From Apium graveolens (Eukaryota > Streptophyta > Magnoliopsida > Apiales > Apiaceae), in assembly GCF_009905375.1 (NCBI RefSeq), contig NC_133650.1:141353135-141417134 (forward strand): a DNA stretch of 64,000 bases, read 5' to 3'. Position numbers and translations under genes: made by a program. Shown piece by piece: positions 35,879 to 47,750 of the stretch. Positions within the stretch are counted from its first letter, which is position 1. Every line of letters begins with the position of its first letter. Under the pieces are notes generated by a model that searched no databases, was not told the origin of the DNA, and saw only the letters and a list, made by a program, of their open reading frames with translations.

Positions 35879-38272
35879 ATGAATAAGAAAGACGTTGGAG
35901 TCAAGACTCCTTTTCTAGATAAAGATAATTACCATCATTGGAAGGTAAAGATGCATCTTCATATGCTTTCTCAAGATGAGGCCTATGTGGACTGCATCGA
36001 AAGAGGTCCTCATGTTCCAATGAGAGCTGCAACAGGAAACGAGCCATCAGTTCCCAAGCCAAGGCACAAATGGTCTGATCCTGACATTGAACAAGTCAGG
36101 AAGGATAAAAAGGCCATGAACATTCTGTTCAATGGAGTTGATGCAGACATGTTTGACAACATTATTAACTGCAAAACTACCAAGGAAGTCTGGGATACTA
36201 TACAGATAATCTGTGATGGCACCGAGCAAGTTAGAGAAAATTAAATGCAGCTCTTGATTCAGCAATATGAGCATTTTCACAATGAGGAAAGTGAGTCACT
36301 CACTGACATTTTTAGTAGATTCCAAAAACTACTAAATGCTCTTAAGTTGCATGGAAGAGTCTATCAGACTAAAGACTCTAATTTGAAATTCCTTAGATCT
36401 CTTCTAAAAGAATGGAAACCAATGACAGTCTCATTAAGAAACTCATAAGATTATAAAGAGTTTACTTTGGAGAGACTGTATGGCATCCTGAAGACCTATG
36501 AGCTTGAGATAGAGCATGATGAAAGGATGGAGAGAGGAAAGAAGAAAGGAGTATCCATTGCACTAGTTGCTGATTTGGAAAAGGAGAAGGAAGTGAAGAT
36601 GGAAGCTGTTGAGTCAACTTCCAAGGTCTGTGAAAGCAAGGGCAAGGGGATTGCAGTAGAAAGTGAAGATTCATTGAGTCAAGATGACATTGAGGACATT
36701 GATGAGCACCTAGCATTTCTTTCCAGGAGATTTGCCAAGCTCAAGTTTAAGAAGAACTTTGGAGCAGCCAAGCCAAATAGAAACATGGTGGATAAGTCAA
36801 AAATGTTTCAAATGTGGCTTGGCAGGGCATTTTGCAAATGAGTGTAGAAAGTCAGATTCCAGTAAGAAAAGGTTTGAGTCTGTGGATTATAAGCAAAAAT
36901 ACTTTGATCTACTCAAACAAAAGGAAAGGGCTTTTATCACACAAGAGAATGACTGGGCAACAAATGGTTTGGATGAAAATGAAGATGTTAGCTATGTCAA
37001 TCTAGCCCTAATGGCCAAGTCTGATAAAACAGAGATAAGTTCCTCAAGCAATCAGGTAATTACTACAAACCTTGCACATTTATCTAAAGCTGAGTGTAAT
37101 GATGCCATAAATGACATGTCTACCAAATTATATCATTTGCGTGTTACACTTAAGTCTCTTACTAAAGAAAATGCTAAAATCAAAGAAAACAACTTGTTTT
37201 TAAGTGAGAGGAATAATGTGCTTGAGTCTCAGTTTGTTGATTTTGAGAAACTAAGGATTGAGTGTAAGATTTCCAAGGAGGAATTAACTGAGTCCTTGAA
37301 AAAGGAAGAGATTTTAAAGAAGCAGCTCGAGCGTGAACAAGAGGTGATTAAAGCATGGAAAACATCCAGGGATGTCCATGCTCAAATCACCAAAGTTCAA
37401 GGAATTGAGTCTTTTTGTGATGAAGCCTGGAAAAAGGATAAAGAGAAACTAGAACCTAATTTGGTAGATGGTTTGCTGACAGATATAGACTCGACGGATG
37501 ATGAGGACTATCCGTCGGATAACAAAAAGTGTTATCCGTCGAAAGATAAAAATCCTCATCCGTCGGCTGTGAGCAAACCCATTAGCAAAGCCAAACTAAT
37601 CAAGCTAAATGAGAAGTATGGGTCTATTTCTAAGAACTTTGTTTTAGGAGAGTCAAGTCAAGTTAAGAAAGGAAAAAGGGGTAATGTTGGTCACATGACT
37701 GTCAAACAGCTAAGTGACAGACTTGAGAAAATTGAGATAAAAAGAGAGACTAAAAAATACACAACAGGAATGGTAAAGTAGGGATTAACAAACACAATAA
37801 CTACACACCTGATAAATATGCTCCTAGAAAAATCTGTGTCAAGTGTGGTAGTGTAAATCATTTGTCTGTTAATTGCAAATCTGCCATGCCTACTCCCATG
37901 TCTGTTCAGTCTCAATTTCCTAACATGAATGCAATGCCTCCCATGCCTGTTAATGCTATCCCTACACAGAACATGAATGCACAGTTTGCTAATATGCCAT
38001 TTGCACCTAATCCATATTATGCTGCATACAGTATGCCTCAAATGCCATTTAGCATGCCTTACTGGAATAACATGTTTACACCAAGCATGCCATTTCCTGT
38101 TAGCCATAATATGCATGATAATTCTGTTGCATTAAATGGTTTCAAAGGCCCAACCCAAATAACTAGGGAAGAATCTGAAATTCCTAAGTCAAATGAGTTA
38201 AGACCTAAGAAACAGAAGAAGAAATCTAACAAGGCAGGACCCAAGGAAACTTGGGTACCAAAATCAACTTGA
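35879..38272 (+). pseudogene. B gag, broken
   Basis: ATG 35879 begins MNKKDVGVKTPFLD, as in A. UBN2-type core, then knuckles CFKCGLAGHFANEC (about 36808) and CVKCGSVNHLSVNC (about 37835), then a long heptad-rich stretch and a Met/Pro/Asn-rich tail (NAMPPMPVNA). Lesions: TAA at 36242 and 36446, a 5-base loss near 36800 just before the first knuckle, a frameshift near 37755 and TGA at 38270 where A has GGA. The CGACGGAT motif is translated at 37489-37568 (STDDEDYPSDNK). Each lesion differs from those of A, so both copies decayed on their own. Confidence 0.87.
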
Positions 38273-38283
38273 TTTGATTCTGA

Positions 38284-41200
38284 TGTGTGCAGGGAAACAG
38301 AAGGAATCTTTGGTACTTGGACAATGGTTGTTCAAGACACATGACTGGTGATTCTACCCTGCTCATAGAGTTTAAGGAGAGAGCTGGCCCAAGTATTACT
38401 TTTGGAGATGACAACAAGGGTTATACTGTGGGATATGGCTTGATTTCAAAAGATAATGTCATCATTGAGGAGGTTGCCTTAGTGGATGGTCTCAAACACA
38501 ATCTGTTGAGTATCAGCCAGCTTTGTGACAAAGGCAATTCAGTATCTTTCAACAAAGAAGCCTGTGTTCTGACTAATAATCAAAGCAACAAAGTGGTTCT
38601 CACTGGTGTGAGAAGAGGAAATGTGTACCTAGCTGATTTCAACTCAACTAAAGCAGAATCTGTAACTTGTCTTCTCAGTAAAGCAAGTCAGGATGAAAGT
38701 TGGCTATGGCACAAGAAGCTATCTCATTTAAACTTCAAGACCATGAATGAGCTGGTAAAGAAAGAATTGGTAAGAGGTATTCCTTTAGTGGAGTTTTCAA
38801 AGGATGGACTGTGTGATGCCTGCCAAAAAGGGAAGCAGATCAAAGCATCATTCAGGAAGAAACTTGATTCAACAATTGAAGAGCCTTTGCAACTGCTTCA
38901 CATGGACTTGTTTGGACCAGTCAATGTATTGTCAATCTCAAGGAAAAGATTTTACCTAGTAATTGTAGATGATTTCTCAAAGTTCTCTTGGACATATTTT
39001 CTAAAGTCTAAAGATGAGGCTAGTGAAATCATCATCAATCACATAAGGCAAGTCGACAATCATCCTGATTTCAAAGTTAGAAGAATCAGGAGTGACAATG
39101 GAACTGAGTTTAAGATTTCTGTCATGAGAGCATTCTGTGAGGAAAATGGGATTCTGCATGAGTTTTCAGCAGCAAGGACTCCACAACAGAATGGAGTAGT
39201 GGAAAGGAAGAACAGATCTCTTATTGAAGCTGCAAGGACAATGCTTGAAGAATCTAAACTACCAACATATTTCTGGGCTGAAGATGTAAATACTGCATGC
39301 TACACTCAGAACATTTCTTTGATTAATCAAGCAAGATGCATGACTCCCTATCAATTGTTCAGGAACAAGAAGCCAACTCTAAACTTTCTTCATGTCTTTG
39401 GCTGCAAATGCTATATCCTGAGGAATCAAACTGATCAAAATGGAAAGTTTGATGCTAAAGCAGATGAAGGAATTTTTATTGGATATGCTGTTGGTAAAGC
39501 ATATAGAGTCTACAATCTAAGAACCAATATTGTTGTGGAATCTATACATGTTGTGTTTGATGATAAAAAGATTGAAGGACTGAAAGATGGAGATTACCAT
39601 GAGAGCCTCAAATTCGACAATGTTGAGATGGTTAGTGATGACAGTGATGATGAGAGTGATCAACAAACAGTGTCTAAGGATAATGCAGACAAATCTACCA
39701 CCAATGAAGCACAAAATTCAACATCCGTCGAGTTGCATAATACTTCATCCGTCGGAAGGCAATCTGTGTTATCTGTCGGAAGACAACCCGCCTCATCCGT
39801 CGGTACTCAAAATTCACCATCCGTCGGGTTATCAAAAGGAGCAGGAGGTAAAGACAGATCACCTACAGAAAATTCTCCTTTCTCAAATCAAAGATCCACA
39901 AACTCAGGGGGAGTTTCTAGCAATCAAAACTCAATCACACATCAAGACAATCATGAGGTCTCTTCATCTAGAGCTAATCTACCTCAACAAAGGAAATGGA
40001 CAAAAGATCACCCCTTTCAGCTTATCATAAGTGATGTTTCTTCTAGAGTTCAAACAAGAAGAGCAACTCAGGAAGAATGTCTATACATTAGCTTTCTATC
40101 AAAGGAAGAAACAAAGAAGGTAGAAGAAGCTTTGTTGGATCCTGATTGGATCTTAGCTACGCAGGAGGAGCTAAACCAATTTGAAAGGAATAAAGTATGG
40201 AAGCTGGTACCCAAGCCTAAGGGAAAGAATCCAGTAGACACCAAGTGGGTATTCAGAAACAAGATGGATGAAAATGGAATAGTAATCAGGAATAAAGCTA
40301 GATTGGTTGCTAAGGGTTATTATCAGCAAGAAGGAATAGATTTTGATGAAACTTTTGCTCCTGTTGCAAGACTTGAAGCCATCAGAATCTTCTTAGCCTA
40401 TGCAGCCCATGCCAATTTCAAGGTCTATCAAATGGATGTCAAAAGTGCCTTTCTAAATGGAGATTTGGAGGAAGAAGTGTATGTTAGTCAACCTCCTGGT
40501 TTTGAAGATCCAAATTTTGCAGAATATGTCTATTATCTACTGAAAGCACTTTATGGACTGAAGCAAGCACCTAGGGCCTGGTATGACACTTTATCAAAGT
40601 TTCTTTTGGAAAATCATTTCACAAGAGGTACTGTAGATAAAACTTTATTTTTCAGAAATGTTAATGGCTCTAGTATACTTGTTCAAATCTATGTATATGA
40701 TATTATTTTTGGCTCTACAGATGAGAAACTCTGCAAAAAGTTTGCCAAATTGATACAAAGTAAGTATGAAATGAGTATGATGGGAGAACTAACTTACTTT
40801 CTTGGTTTGCAAGTTAAGCAAGTTAGTGATGGAATATTCATTAGTCAAACTAAATATATTTTTGATCTTTTAAAGAAGTTTGATCTAATGGATTGCGCAT
40901 CTGCAAAAACTCCCATGGCCACTGCAACTAAGCTTGAACTAAACACTACTGAAAAGTCTGTGGATATTTCAAGTTATAGAGGCATGGTTGGCTCACTTCT
41001 GTACTTAACAGCTAGTAGGCCAGATATAATGTTTGCTACATGTTTATTTGCTAGATTTCAGGATGATCCTAGAGAATCTCACTTGATAGCTATTAAAAGA
41101 ATTTTCAGATATCTCAAGGGAACACCAAAACTTGGCATTTGGTACCCTAGAGATTCTGGCTTTAATCTAACTGGTTATTCAGATGCAGATTATGCAGTTT

Positions 41201-41634
41201 GTAGAATTGATAGAAAGAGCACAACAGGAACCTGCCAATTTCTAGGAAACAAGCTTGTGTCCTGGTTCAGTAAAAAGCAAAATTCAGTTTCTACTTCTAC
41301 AGTTGAAGCTGAATATATTGCTGCTGGCATTTGCTGTGCACAGATTTTATGGATGAAAAATCAATTGCTAGACTATGGTTTGCAAGTTGAAAGGATTCCT
41401 ATTTTCTTTGATAACACTAGTGCAATTGCCATCACTGAAAATCCAGTGCAACATTCAAGGACAAAGCACATAGACATCAAGTACCATTTCATGAGGGAAC
41501 ATGTGATGAATGGTACTGTGGAATTATATTTTGTTCCAAGTGAGAAGCAACTTGCAGATATCTTTACCAAGCCACTGGATGAATCCACCTTTTCAAGGTT
41601 GGTAAGTGAGTTAGGTATGCTTAATTGCTCTTAA
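38284..41634 (+). CDS. B pol: intact frame of about 1,115 codons with damaged catalytic sites
   Basis: Protease, integrase, RT and RNase H in copia order without a stop. Opens after TGA 38281-38283 next to GTGTGCAG|GG; no ATG start, so it depended on gag translation or on another RNA. Protease motif is [11 protein letters not shown]: the usual DSG/DTG is DNG (codon 38323-38325). Integrase has [10 protein letters not shown] (residue about 140), [16 protein letters not shown] and [24 protein letters not shown] and YVYD at 40690-40701, where A and C have YVDD, so the first catalytic Asp is Tyr. RNase [11 protein letters not shown] (Gly to Val) and VEAEYIAAG (Ala to Val). The Ser-rich linker (39720-39910) carries the CGACGGAT motif. 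Long but very likely inactive as an enzyme. Confidence 0.92.
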   Translation, partial: CVQGNRRNLWYLDNGCSRHMTGDSTLLIEFKERAGPSITFGDDNKGYTVGYGLISKDNVIIEEVALVDGLKHNLLSISQLCDKGNSVSFNKEACVLTNNQSNKVVLTGVRRGNVYLADFNSTKAESVTCLLSKASQDESWLWHKKLSHLNFKTMNELVKKELVRGIPLVEFSKDGLCDACQKGKQIKASFRKKLDSTIEEPLQLLHMDLFGPVNVLSISRKRFYLVIVDDFSKFSWTYFLKSKDEASEIIINHIRQVDNHPDFKVRRIRSDNGTEFKISVMRAFCEENGILHEFSAARTPQQNGVVERKNRSLIEAARTMLEESKLPTYFWAEDVNTACYTQNISLINQARCMTPYQLFRNKKPTLNFLHVFGCKCYILRNQTDQNGKFDAKADEGIFIGYAVGKAYRVYNLRTNIVVESIHVVFDDKKIEGLKDGDYHESLKFDNVEMVSDDSDDESDQQTVSKDNADKSTTNEAQNSTSVELHNTSSVGRQSVLSVGRQPASSVGTQNSPSVGLSKGAGGKDRSPTENSPFSNQRSTNSGGVSSNQNSITHQDNHEVSSSRANLPQQRKWTKDHPFQLIISDVSSRVQTRRATQEECLYISFLSKEETKKVEEALLDPDWILATQEELNQFERNKVWKLVPKPKGKNPVDTKWVFRNKMDENGIVIRNKARLVAKGYYQQEGIDFDETFAPVARLEAIRIFLAYAAHANFKVYQMDVKSAFLNGDLEEEVYVSQPPGFEDPNFAEYVYYLLKALYGLKQAPRAWYDTLSKFLLENHFTRGTVDKTLFFRNVNGSSILVQIYVYDIIFGSTDEKLCKKFAKLIQSKYEMSMMGELTYFLGLQVKQVSDGIFISQTKYIFDLLKKFDLMDCASAKTPMATATKLELNTTEKSVDISSYRGMVGSLLYLTASRPDIMFATCLFARFQDDPRESHLIAIKRIFRYLKGTPKLGIWYPRDSGFNLTGYSDADYAVCRIDRKSTTGTCQFLGNKLVSWFSKKQNSVSTSTVEAEYIAAGICCAQILWMKNQLLDYGLQVERIPIFFDNTSAIAITENPVQHSRTKHIDIKYHFMREHVMNGTVELYFVPSEKQLADIFTKPLDESTFSRLVSELGMLNCS

Positions 41635-42156
41635 ATTTATCTGAGTTATTTTGCAAGTTGTAATGTAGCCAGAAATTTAGTTGATTTTTAAGTCTTGGAT
41701 GAAATTTTGGCTAAGTCAAAATTTGCATCTCGACGGATGACCCTTATCCATCGAGTTTAGTCATCCGTCGATATACTACTTGCTAATAAAAGTCAATTAT
41801 TTTTCTGGAATACTTTATGTCTCGATGGATATCAGTTTATCCTCATCCGTCGAATTGTCTAAATCTCAGCCGTCAATTCCCTGAACATTATCCATCGAGT
41901 ATACTTACAGTTTGTAAGCATTACACGACGGATAATGGGTGGAATTTTTACAGTTTACCTTTAAAACGGCTATTTTAGGCAATTTCTATTGGTTAATTTA
42001 CTTTTCTTTATTATTTTTGTCAGTTATTTTTGAGATAGTATAAAAGCGTATTTCATTCCAATTGTTTTTCTTTTATCATTCTAAAATTCAACTGCTTTTA
42101 TTTCATTCTCTCTCAAGCAAATATTCTCCTTCTCTTCAAGCTTTCATTCTCTAACA
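41635..42156 (+). promoter_or_regulatory. B spacer with hairpin motifs, TATA box and leader of the third ORF
   Basis: Same layout as 33618-34137 in A: paired CTCGACGGAT and ATCCGTCGA motifs at about 41729-41935, TATAAAAG at 42039-42046 (118 bases before ATG 42157), CT-rich leader. Box and spacing are kept in both copies although the spacer between them has changed. Confidence 0.6.
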
Positions 42157-43250
42157 ATGGCACCTGTAGTAAAGATTATGTCTCAAACTGGGTTCATTTA
42201 TGAGAAGAACAACTTCACTGCTTTGGTCAATAAGGGTATTCAGCAATCAGAGGACTATCACAAGATGATAGACTTTGTGAAGAATTGCAAGCTAAATTAT
42301 GCCATGCTGGAGTCACCCACAATCTTCTGTGAAGTTGTTGAAGAGATGTGGACCACTGCTATTTACAACTCTGCTGACAAGACCATCACTCTAACCATCA
42401 AAGGTAATGAGTTCTGTATCAACAGTGATGTAATAAAAGCATGTTTCAAAATTTCTGATAATAATGTGACTTCACCACACAATGACATTGATATTATCAA
42501 TATGCTTAATTCCATGCACTATGCACTTCCTACTACTAAACTAAGTGATATTAGGAGATTGGGTCTTAGGAAGGAGTGGAGTTTCTTGTGTGATGTGGTT
42601 ACTAAAGTTTTCTCTAGAAAAGTCAGTAATTTTGATTCACTGAATATTTCCATGCTTAACATGCTATACATGCTAGTTACAGATAAATTTTATAATTTTA
42701 GTGACCTTGTCTTGATTGAGTTAGGTTTTAAACTAGGTGAGTTAGCTAAAAGAGGTAAGAATGTGTATTATGCTAGATTTTTTATGTTATTGGCTAACCA
42801 CCTATGTCAAGAAATTGTGCTTGAGAACCCAAACAACAAACTGGCTTGTTGGGTTCAAGAGAGAAGACTCATTGCAGATTTGAACAGAGCCAACCATCAC
42901 ATGGATGTGCCAATGTTCTATTTTCCTGTAATGCAGGCACCTCAGGTAAGTGAGGTAAGTTCATCCATCCCTACAACTATTCCAACCTCCACTATTTCTT
43001 TGACTTCAGGAGTAGCTATGGAAACTATGCCAATGACCAAACAGTTGCCTACCAAAGCCTCCAAACCCTCTACAATTTCCAAATCTAAATCAAAGAAACC
43101 CCCTTGGCATCTCTCAAAAGATGCCAGTTGAAAAATCCACAAAAACAAAAGAGGGGTGTGTGAAGGAGGGAAAGTCAGGTGAGGGAAGGGGTGAACATCA
43201 AAGAAACCCCAAGAATAAGGTTGGAGAGTTGAGTGAATCCCAGCCTAGCC
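42157..43250 (+). pseudogene. B third ORF, first part (N-terminal domain), cut by G2
   Basis: Open from ATG 42157 (MAPVVKIMSQTGFIYEKNNF) to 43131, then a small frameshift near 43100 in a C-run compared with A. The first 260 residues form a compact-looking domain related to that of C (LRKEWSFLCDVVTKVFSRKV, then YYARFFMLLANHLCQEIV). After about residue 265 it becomes a Ser/Thr/Pro/Lys-rich tail. No signal peptide or membrane span. G2 is inserted after TAGCC (43246-43250) and the ORF resumes at 56944. Confidence 0.85.
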
Positions 43251-46200
43251 TGTAATAACCCCAAATTTTGAGAAATTTTGAAACCCTTATGAATAGTGTT
43301 TTTGCTGAACGAGAAAACTTTTCATGCCACACTATGTAGGGGTTCTGTTATGGATATTCTGAGATTTTATTAGTACTCTATATGGTATATAAGTGTATGT
43401 AAAGATCGTCAGAATCCAATTCCGAACACTTTGATTTTTCCCGGAAATCCACTAGATACGGAAAGAATTGAGAAAAAGGTAACAGGATAAAAAAGGATTT
43501 AAATTAAAGGATTATAGGAGAGGATCATAAAAGGAATATAATATATTGAGAAAGGTTAAGGGAACCTAAGTAATAAGATCCCGTGTATGATCCCTTAAAC
43601 GATAAACGAGAACGAAAGATAAGCGAACCGTAAAACAAATAAGTGACCAAGAGACAAGCTTGTACAAGAAGCCAGGGATTGTGACATCATCAAACCACAA
43701 GGTGTGGACAAGTGGGAGCATTATGACATGTGCAAGGTGACATAGGCATGACAAAAAAGGAAGGAATTGTTGGATGATTGTAAACCACACAAAGTTCAAG
43801 GTTAGAAGGGTAATTAACCAAAAACAAAACCAAAACAACCTAGCTAGCCAAAACAAATCAAAGCAAACACAAAATTTTTCATTCTTCAAGCATTGCTCTC
43901 GGCTTTTCATCTTTTTCAAAGGAAGAAAAATCAAAAATCAAGTTCCAAGCATTGTTAAATCACAAGGTAATTATCTAAGCTTCCTTGTACATAGATATGG
44001 ATATGCTATAAGTTTAAGCTCCTAATTCCTTCACAATCTCTTCCAATAAATCAAGGAAGAAGATGGTGAATAGTAACCTTCAAGAAATAACTTTAGTTTT
44101 CTTGAATTTTTATGAAAGATTAAGGTTATACAAGCAAGGATCAAGGTTCTTTAGGCATTCAAAGTTCTTGTGTTGTGTTAAAAAGCTTCAAGGAAGGTAT
44201 AATCTCTTAACCAAGCTTTGTTATTGAATGTTAAGAGCATAATATGAGTATTGTAGTTCATGAGAGGCTTGATGGTTGTGTATGTAGAGATTAGTGAGTT
44301 TTGGGATGTTGTTGGATTGGTAAATGTTGTTGTTTTGATTAAAAGAACTTAAGTATGATTAAAGTTAAGCTTAGGCATAAGTATGAATGATTAAATTGAA
44401 TTGGTTGGGGTTGTTATGATGTGATAAGGATGGATGTTGGTTGTATGTTGGATTTGAGGTTGATTTGGGATGGTTTTGAATGGTTTAAAATATTGGAAAT
44501 CGCGTAAACATAGCCGTCGTAACGTCCGATTTTCTTTGGACTGTTTTTGTGCATAGCATTAGGACCCGAGAACCCCCTGCTAGATTATGACCACTGCCAT
44601 GTTTAGATAGCTCATGTTACGAGCTTCATTTTGATATATAGTTCGTTCGATTCCGATGCACGGTTTAGGAGAAACGACCGTTTCAAGTAATGGCGTTTCG
44701 CGAACGAAACTTTTCCCCTCGCCTTACTTTGAAACATAGGTTAAAGACCAAAAAGGGTTAATTAATGCATGAAACATTTATGGTAAGTGTGTTAGGCAGT
44801 TGGTAAGACACTCGCGAAGGAATTGCCTTAAAACTCGTAAAGGATTAAATTATTAAAAATGGTGGAGCCGAGGGTACCCGGGTGACTTAAGCAAATCAGT
44901 AAGCGCAAAACAAGCGTTAGAGTCTAAGTTAGTTAAAGTATAGATTTACAAGTGACTTTGGTTTAATTCCAACTTACTTGTTGTTTATAGGTTACCAGAC
45001 TCGTCCCGAGCCATTCGTAACCCCCAGTCGCTCAGGCAAGTTTTCTACCCGTTATAACTGTTGTTGTGATGAATATATGTATATGCATTATCTTGCGATA
45101 GATGCATGTTGGTTAATTAGCAAATGTTGCGATATATTGAAGCATGCTGATATGGTATATATATGCATGCCTGTTTCGTATTCTTGCCATATATATCTGT
45201 TGGTTCAGTTGATAATACCTATGCTAGAGAATAGCAGTAATTTGCATATACCCTTAGTATAGGGACCCAAAGGTGAAAACATTTTCTAAAACCGGGAGTC
45301 GAGGATCCCGAGTAGATTTTATATATATATATATTTATATATATGGTTATAGTTTTCAAAACTATTAATCGAATAAGGTTTATTCGATAACTTTATTTTA
45401 TTAATGAATATTATCTTGAATATTAATTCGAGGGCTTATGACTCCTTTTATTTTATTAATTGAATATTATTTGAATATTCATTTGAGGATGTATGACTCC
45501 TTTATTTTATTTAATGAATATTATTTATAATATTCATTCGAGGTATTATGACTCCGCTTATTACTGAAATATATTCTTTATTTTATTAAAGAATAAGGTG
45601 TTAATAATCAAACTTATTTTCGATTATTCAAATAAAGATAGTACTTTCGTATAAGTATATCTTTGGTTATTTAATACTCGTTTCAAGTATAAGTTTTAAT
45701 ACTTCTACTTCAATTATTTTTATAAAGATTATTCTTTATGGGAATATTATTTAAATAATAATATTCAGATATTTTCTAATATATCGGGACTGATTTATTT
45801 CATTAAATTAGCTTTATTCCAAACATTCTTAAAAATGTTTTCGAGTCTTCAAAATGATTTTAAAAGTTAGAGCGGATCCCAAAAACTCGTTTTCCGATTT
45901 AAGATCTTCCTTTCGAAGGAGACTTGAATATTCGCTCAAAAATCTTGGGGATCCGGCTCTGTGGTGTATTTTATATTCGCAACATGGTTGCTGTTTTGAG
46001 AAAACAATTTGATTACTTGCCCAATGTTCGGGAAGTAAGTCCATCTGATTGAGTCGGCATAAGCGACAGGCCGGGGTACGGTCTATGAATGTGTAAGTGG
46101 CTGGGTGGCAGTCCATCAACGCGTGAGTGGCCGGGTAACGGTCTAGCGCGAGGTCCTAATGCGGCCAGGGTGATGACCGGTGAGGAATTCATCCATCTAC

Positions 46201-47313
46201 AGTAGAAAAGGTTACTTATTGGTATCTTTGCCTGATCAGCAAGATATCTGGTTTATGCCAAAATTCTTTTCCTTCCAAATTCATTGGATATTGCAACTCT
46301 GTTCATACTTTACATGACAGAGGTTTTCAGGAAATGTATGAGAGATATATATGTGGATATATATCGGGACTAAATAAAGTATCTCGTAACTTTATTTCAT
46401 TCAATAATATTTCAAAGATTGAATCTATTCAAGTCTTATCTTGTAGTCTCATCAGTGGGATGAACTTTTGAAATTAATTATAACTTGAACGGTGGTAGTT
46501 CAAGTAGTATTTGGAAAAGATATAAGTATATTGGAGTACCTTATAACTTCATCTTTTAAACTTATATCTAGTTAATAATTGTCTTATGAATGACAAAGAT
46601 TTTCAGAAAAACGTTGAGACAAGGTTAGATATATTAGATCACCTTGCAACGATATTTTTATACAGTTATAAACTGTAACTTTGTGTATATTATGCATGGA
46701 AGAGGACTTCCAAGATTTTGAAAAGTATATAGGTATATATACTGAATATTTTGCGACTTCATCGCATTAAGATATCAAACTTGGTTCATTTCTTTTGACC
46801 AAGACTTTCATGAGTACTATGAGAAGGCTCATATATTGTTAATCATTATACATATTATTTTGGTGGGCTTGCTGCTCACCCTTGCTTTATTTCTTCATCA
46901 CACAACAACAGTTAGGAAAGATGGCCAGATTCCAGCAGACCCAGCGCAAGCGCGTGGGAAGCGTCCCGCGTCTTCCCGTTGATGTTGTAGCTGCTATAGC
47001 TGCAGAGGTAGATCTATTGTAGATCAGACCATCTACTTTTGAGAATCAATTATGTATAATTATAAATTGTGGCAGATAATGGCAATTAACTGTAAATTTA
47101 TCAAGAAATCATTTTGGGTTGTAATAACTTTTAAATTGTGGATTCAAAGACTTGTACTTATTTAAATTTCATCTCTGAGACTATAACGGGTTGTGGTGTG
47201 TGTTAGTGTGGGGTCACAGCATAAGGTTATTATTATTAATTAAGTGAAGTGATATTGTGGAAAGAAAGACCGTGACGACCCGGATCCCCGACCCCGGATC
47301 TGGGGGTGTTACA
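43251..47313 (+). repeat. G2 5' LTR (4,063 bp)
   Basis: TGTAATAACCCC..GGGGGTGTTACA. Long for a plant gypsy LTR. Open stretches inside it (for example 43774-44025, 44978-45262, minus 45829-46119) recur in the other LTR simply because the copies are nearly identical. The only one that also keeps its sequence in the older solo LTR S is the 33-codon frame at 46921. Confidence 0.95.
46921..47022 (+). CDS. Possible conserved 33-codon ORF near the end of the G2 LTR
   Basis: ATG 46921 in the context AAAGATGG to TAG 47020-47022. Reads MARFQQTQRKRVGSV then VDVVAAIAAEVDLL. The copy in the 3' LTR is 56546-56647. In the older solo LTR S the minus strand from 28051 codes a closely similar start and an unchanged VDVVAAIAAEVDLL, but the stop is lost. 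Could be a leader peptide or upstream ORF of the genomic RNA; conservation of the DNA itself for another reason (it contains AGCTGCTATAGCTGCAG, partly self-complementary) is equally possible. Confidence 0.25.
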   Translation: MARFQQTQRKRVGSVPRLPVDVVAAIAAEVDLL

Positions 47314-47317
47314 GAAA

Positions 47318-47329
47318 TGGTATCAGAGC
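47318..47329 (+). other. G2 primer-binding site (initiator tRNA-Met)
   Basis: TGGTATCAGAGC four bases after the LTR end, a perfect match to the usual site. Confidence 0.92.
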
Positions 47330-47750
47330 TAAGCGTTATAAACCTCAGAGATGATGGGACGTTAAGATAATAAGTTCACTAAGATAATAAGAACTCTTTC
47401 CAAGTTCATAGTCGGGCTACCTAACGTAGTACTGACAGTTAAAACCCTTATGGGAACCCTTATAAATATCGTGATAGGAGCGTAGTTCGTTATCGTATAT
47501 GGTAGCGGGACTCCGAACCCTGAGGTTGAGGAGCAACATCGCGATGATATTTTATTACTAATTGGAGATCGGATTGTGGATCCGATAGAGTGTCCTAATG
47601 CAGGACCGGATGTTGTTGATATTGAGGATTTAGCGGTTGAGGATGTTGTCCTAGAAGGGATAGTTGTTGAGGAGGACCCCATGGAGGATCCTGATAGGAT
47701 TGGATAAAGGACCACTGATGAATTGATGACCATGGTTTGGTCGACTACCA
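47330..47750 (+). other. G2 leader with an acidic open stretch
   Basis: No recognised domain. A stretch at about 47520-47706 reads as very acidic (EVEEQHRDDILLL, later DIEDLAVEDVV) and ends in TAA. It may be leader or a gag N-terminal remnant; I cannot decide. Confidence 0.35.

Noticed and set aside
37691..38116. His/Arg-rich minus-strand ORF of 141 codons (and 25819-26151)
   Set aside because: Mirror of the Met/Pro/Asn-rich gag tail; repeated only because A and B gag are homologous.
42157..43250. Third ORF as a retroviral-type envelope gene
   Set aside because: Only the position is env-like; no signal peptide, membrane span or cleavage pattern is visible.
45829..46119. Repeated minus-strand ORFs in both G2 LTRs (also 43566-43934 with 53193-53561, and 55455-55745)
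   Set aside because: They recur only because the two LTRs are nearly identical; not kept as frames in the older solo LTR S.
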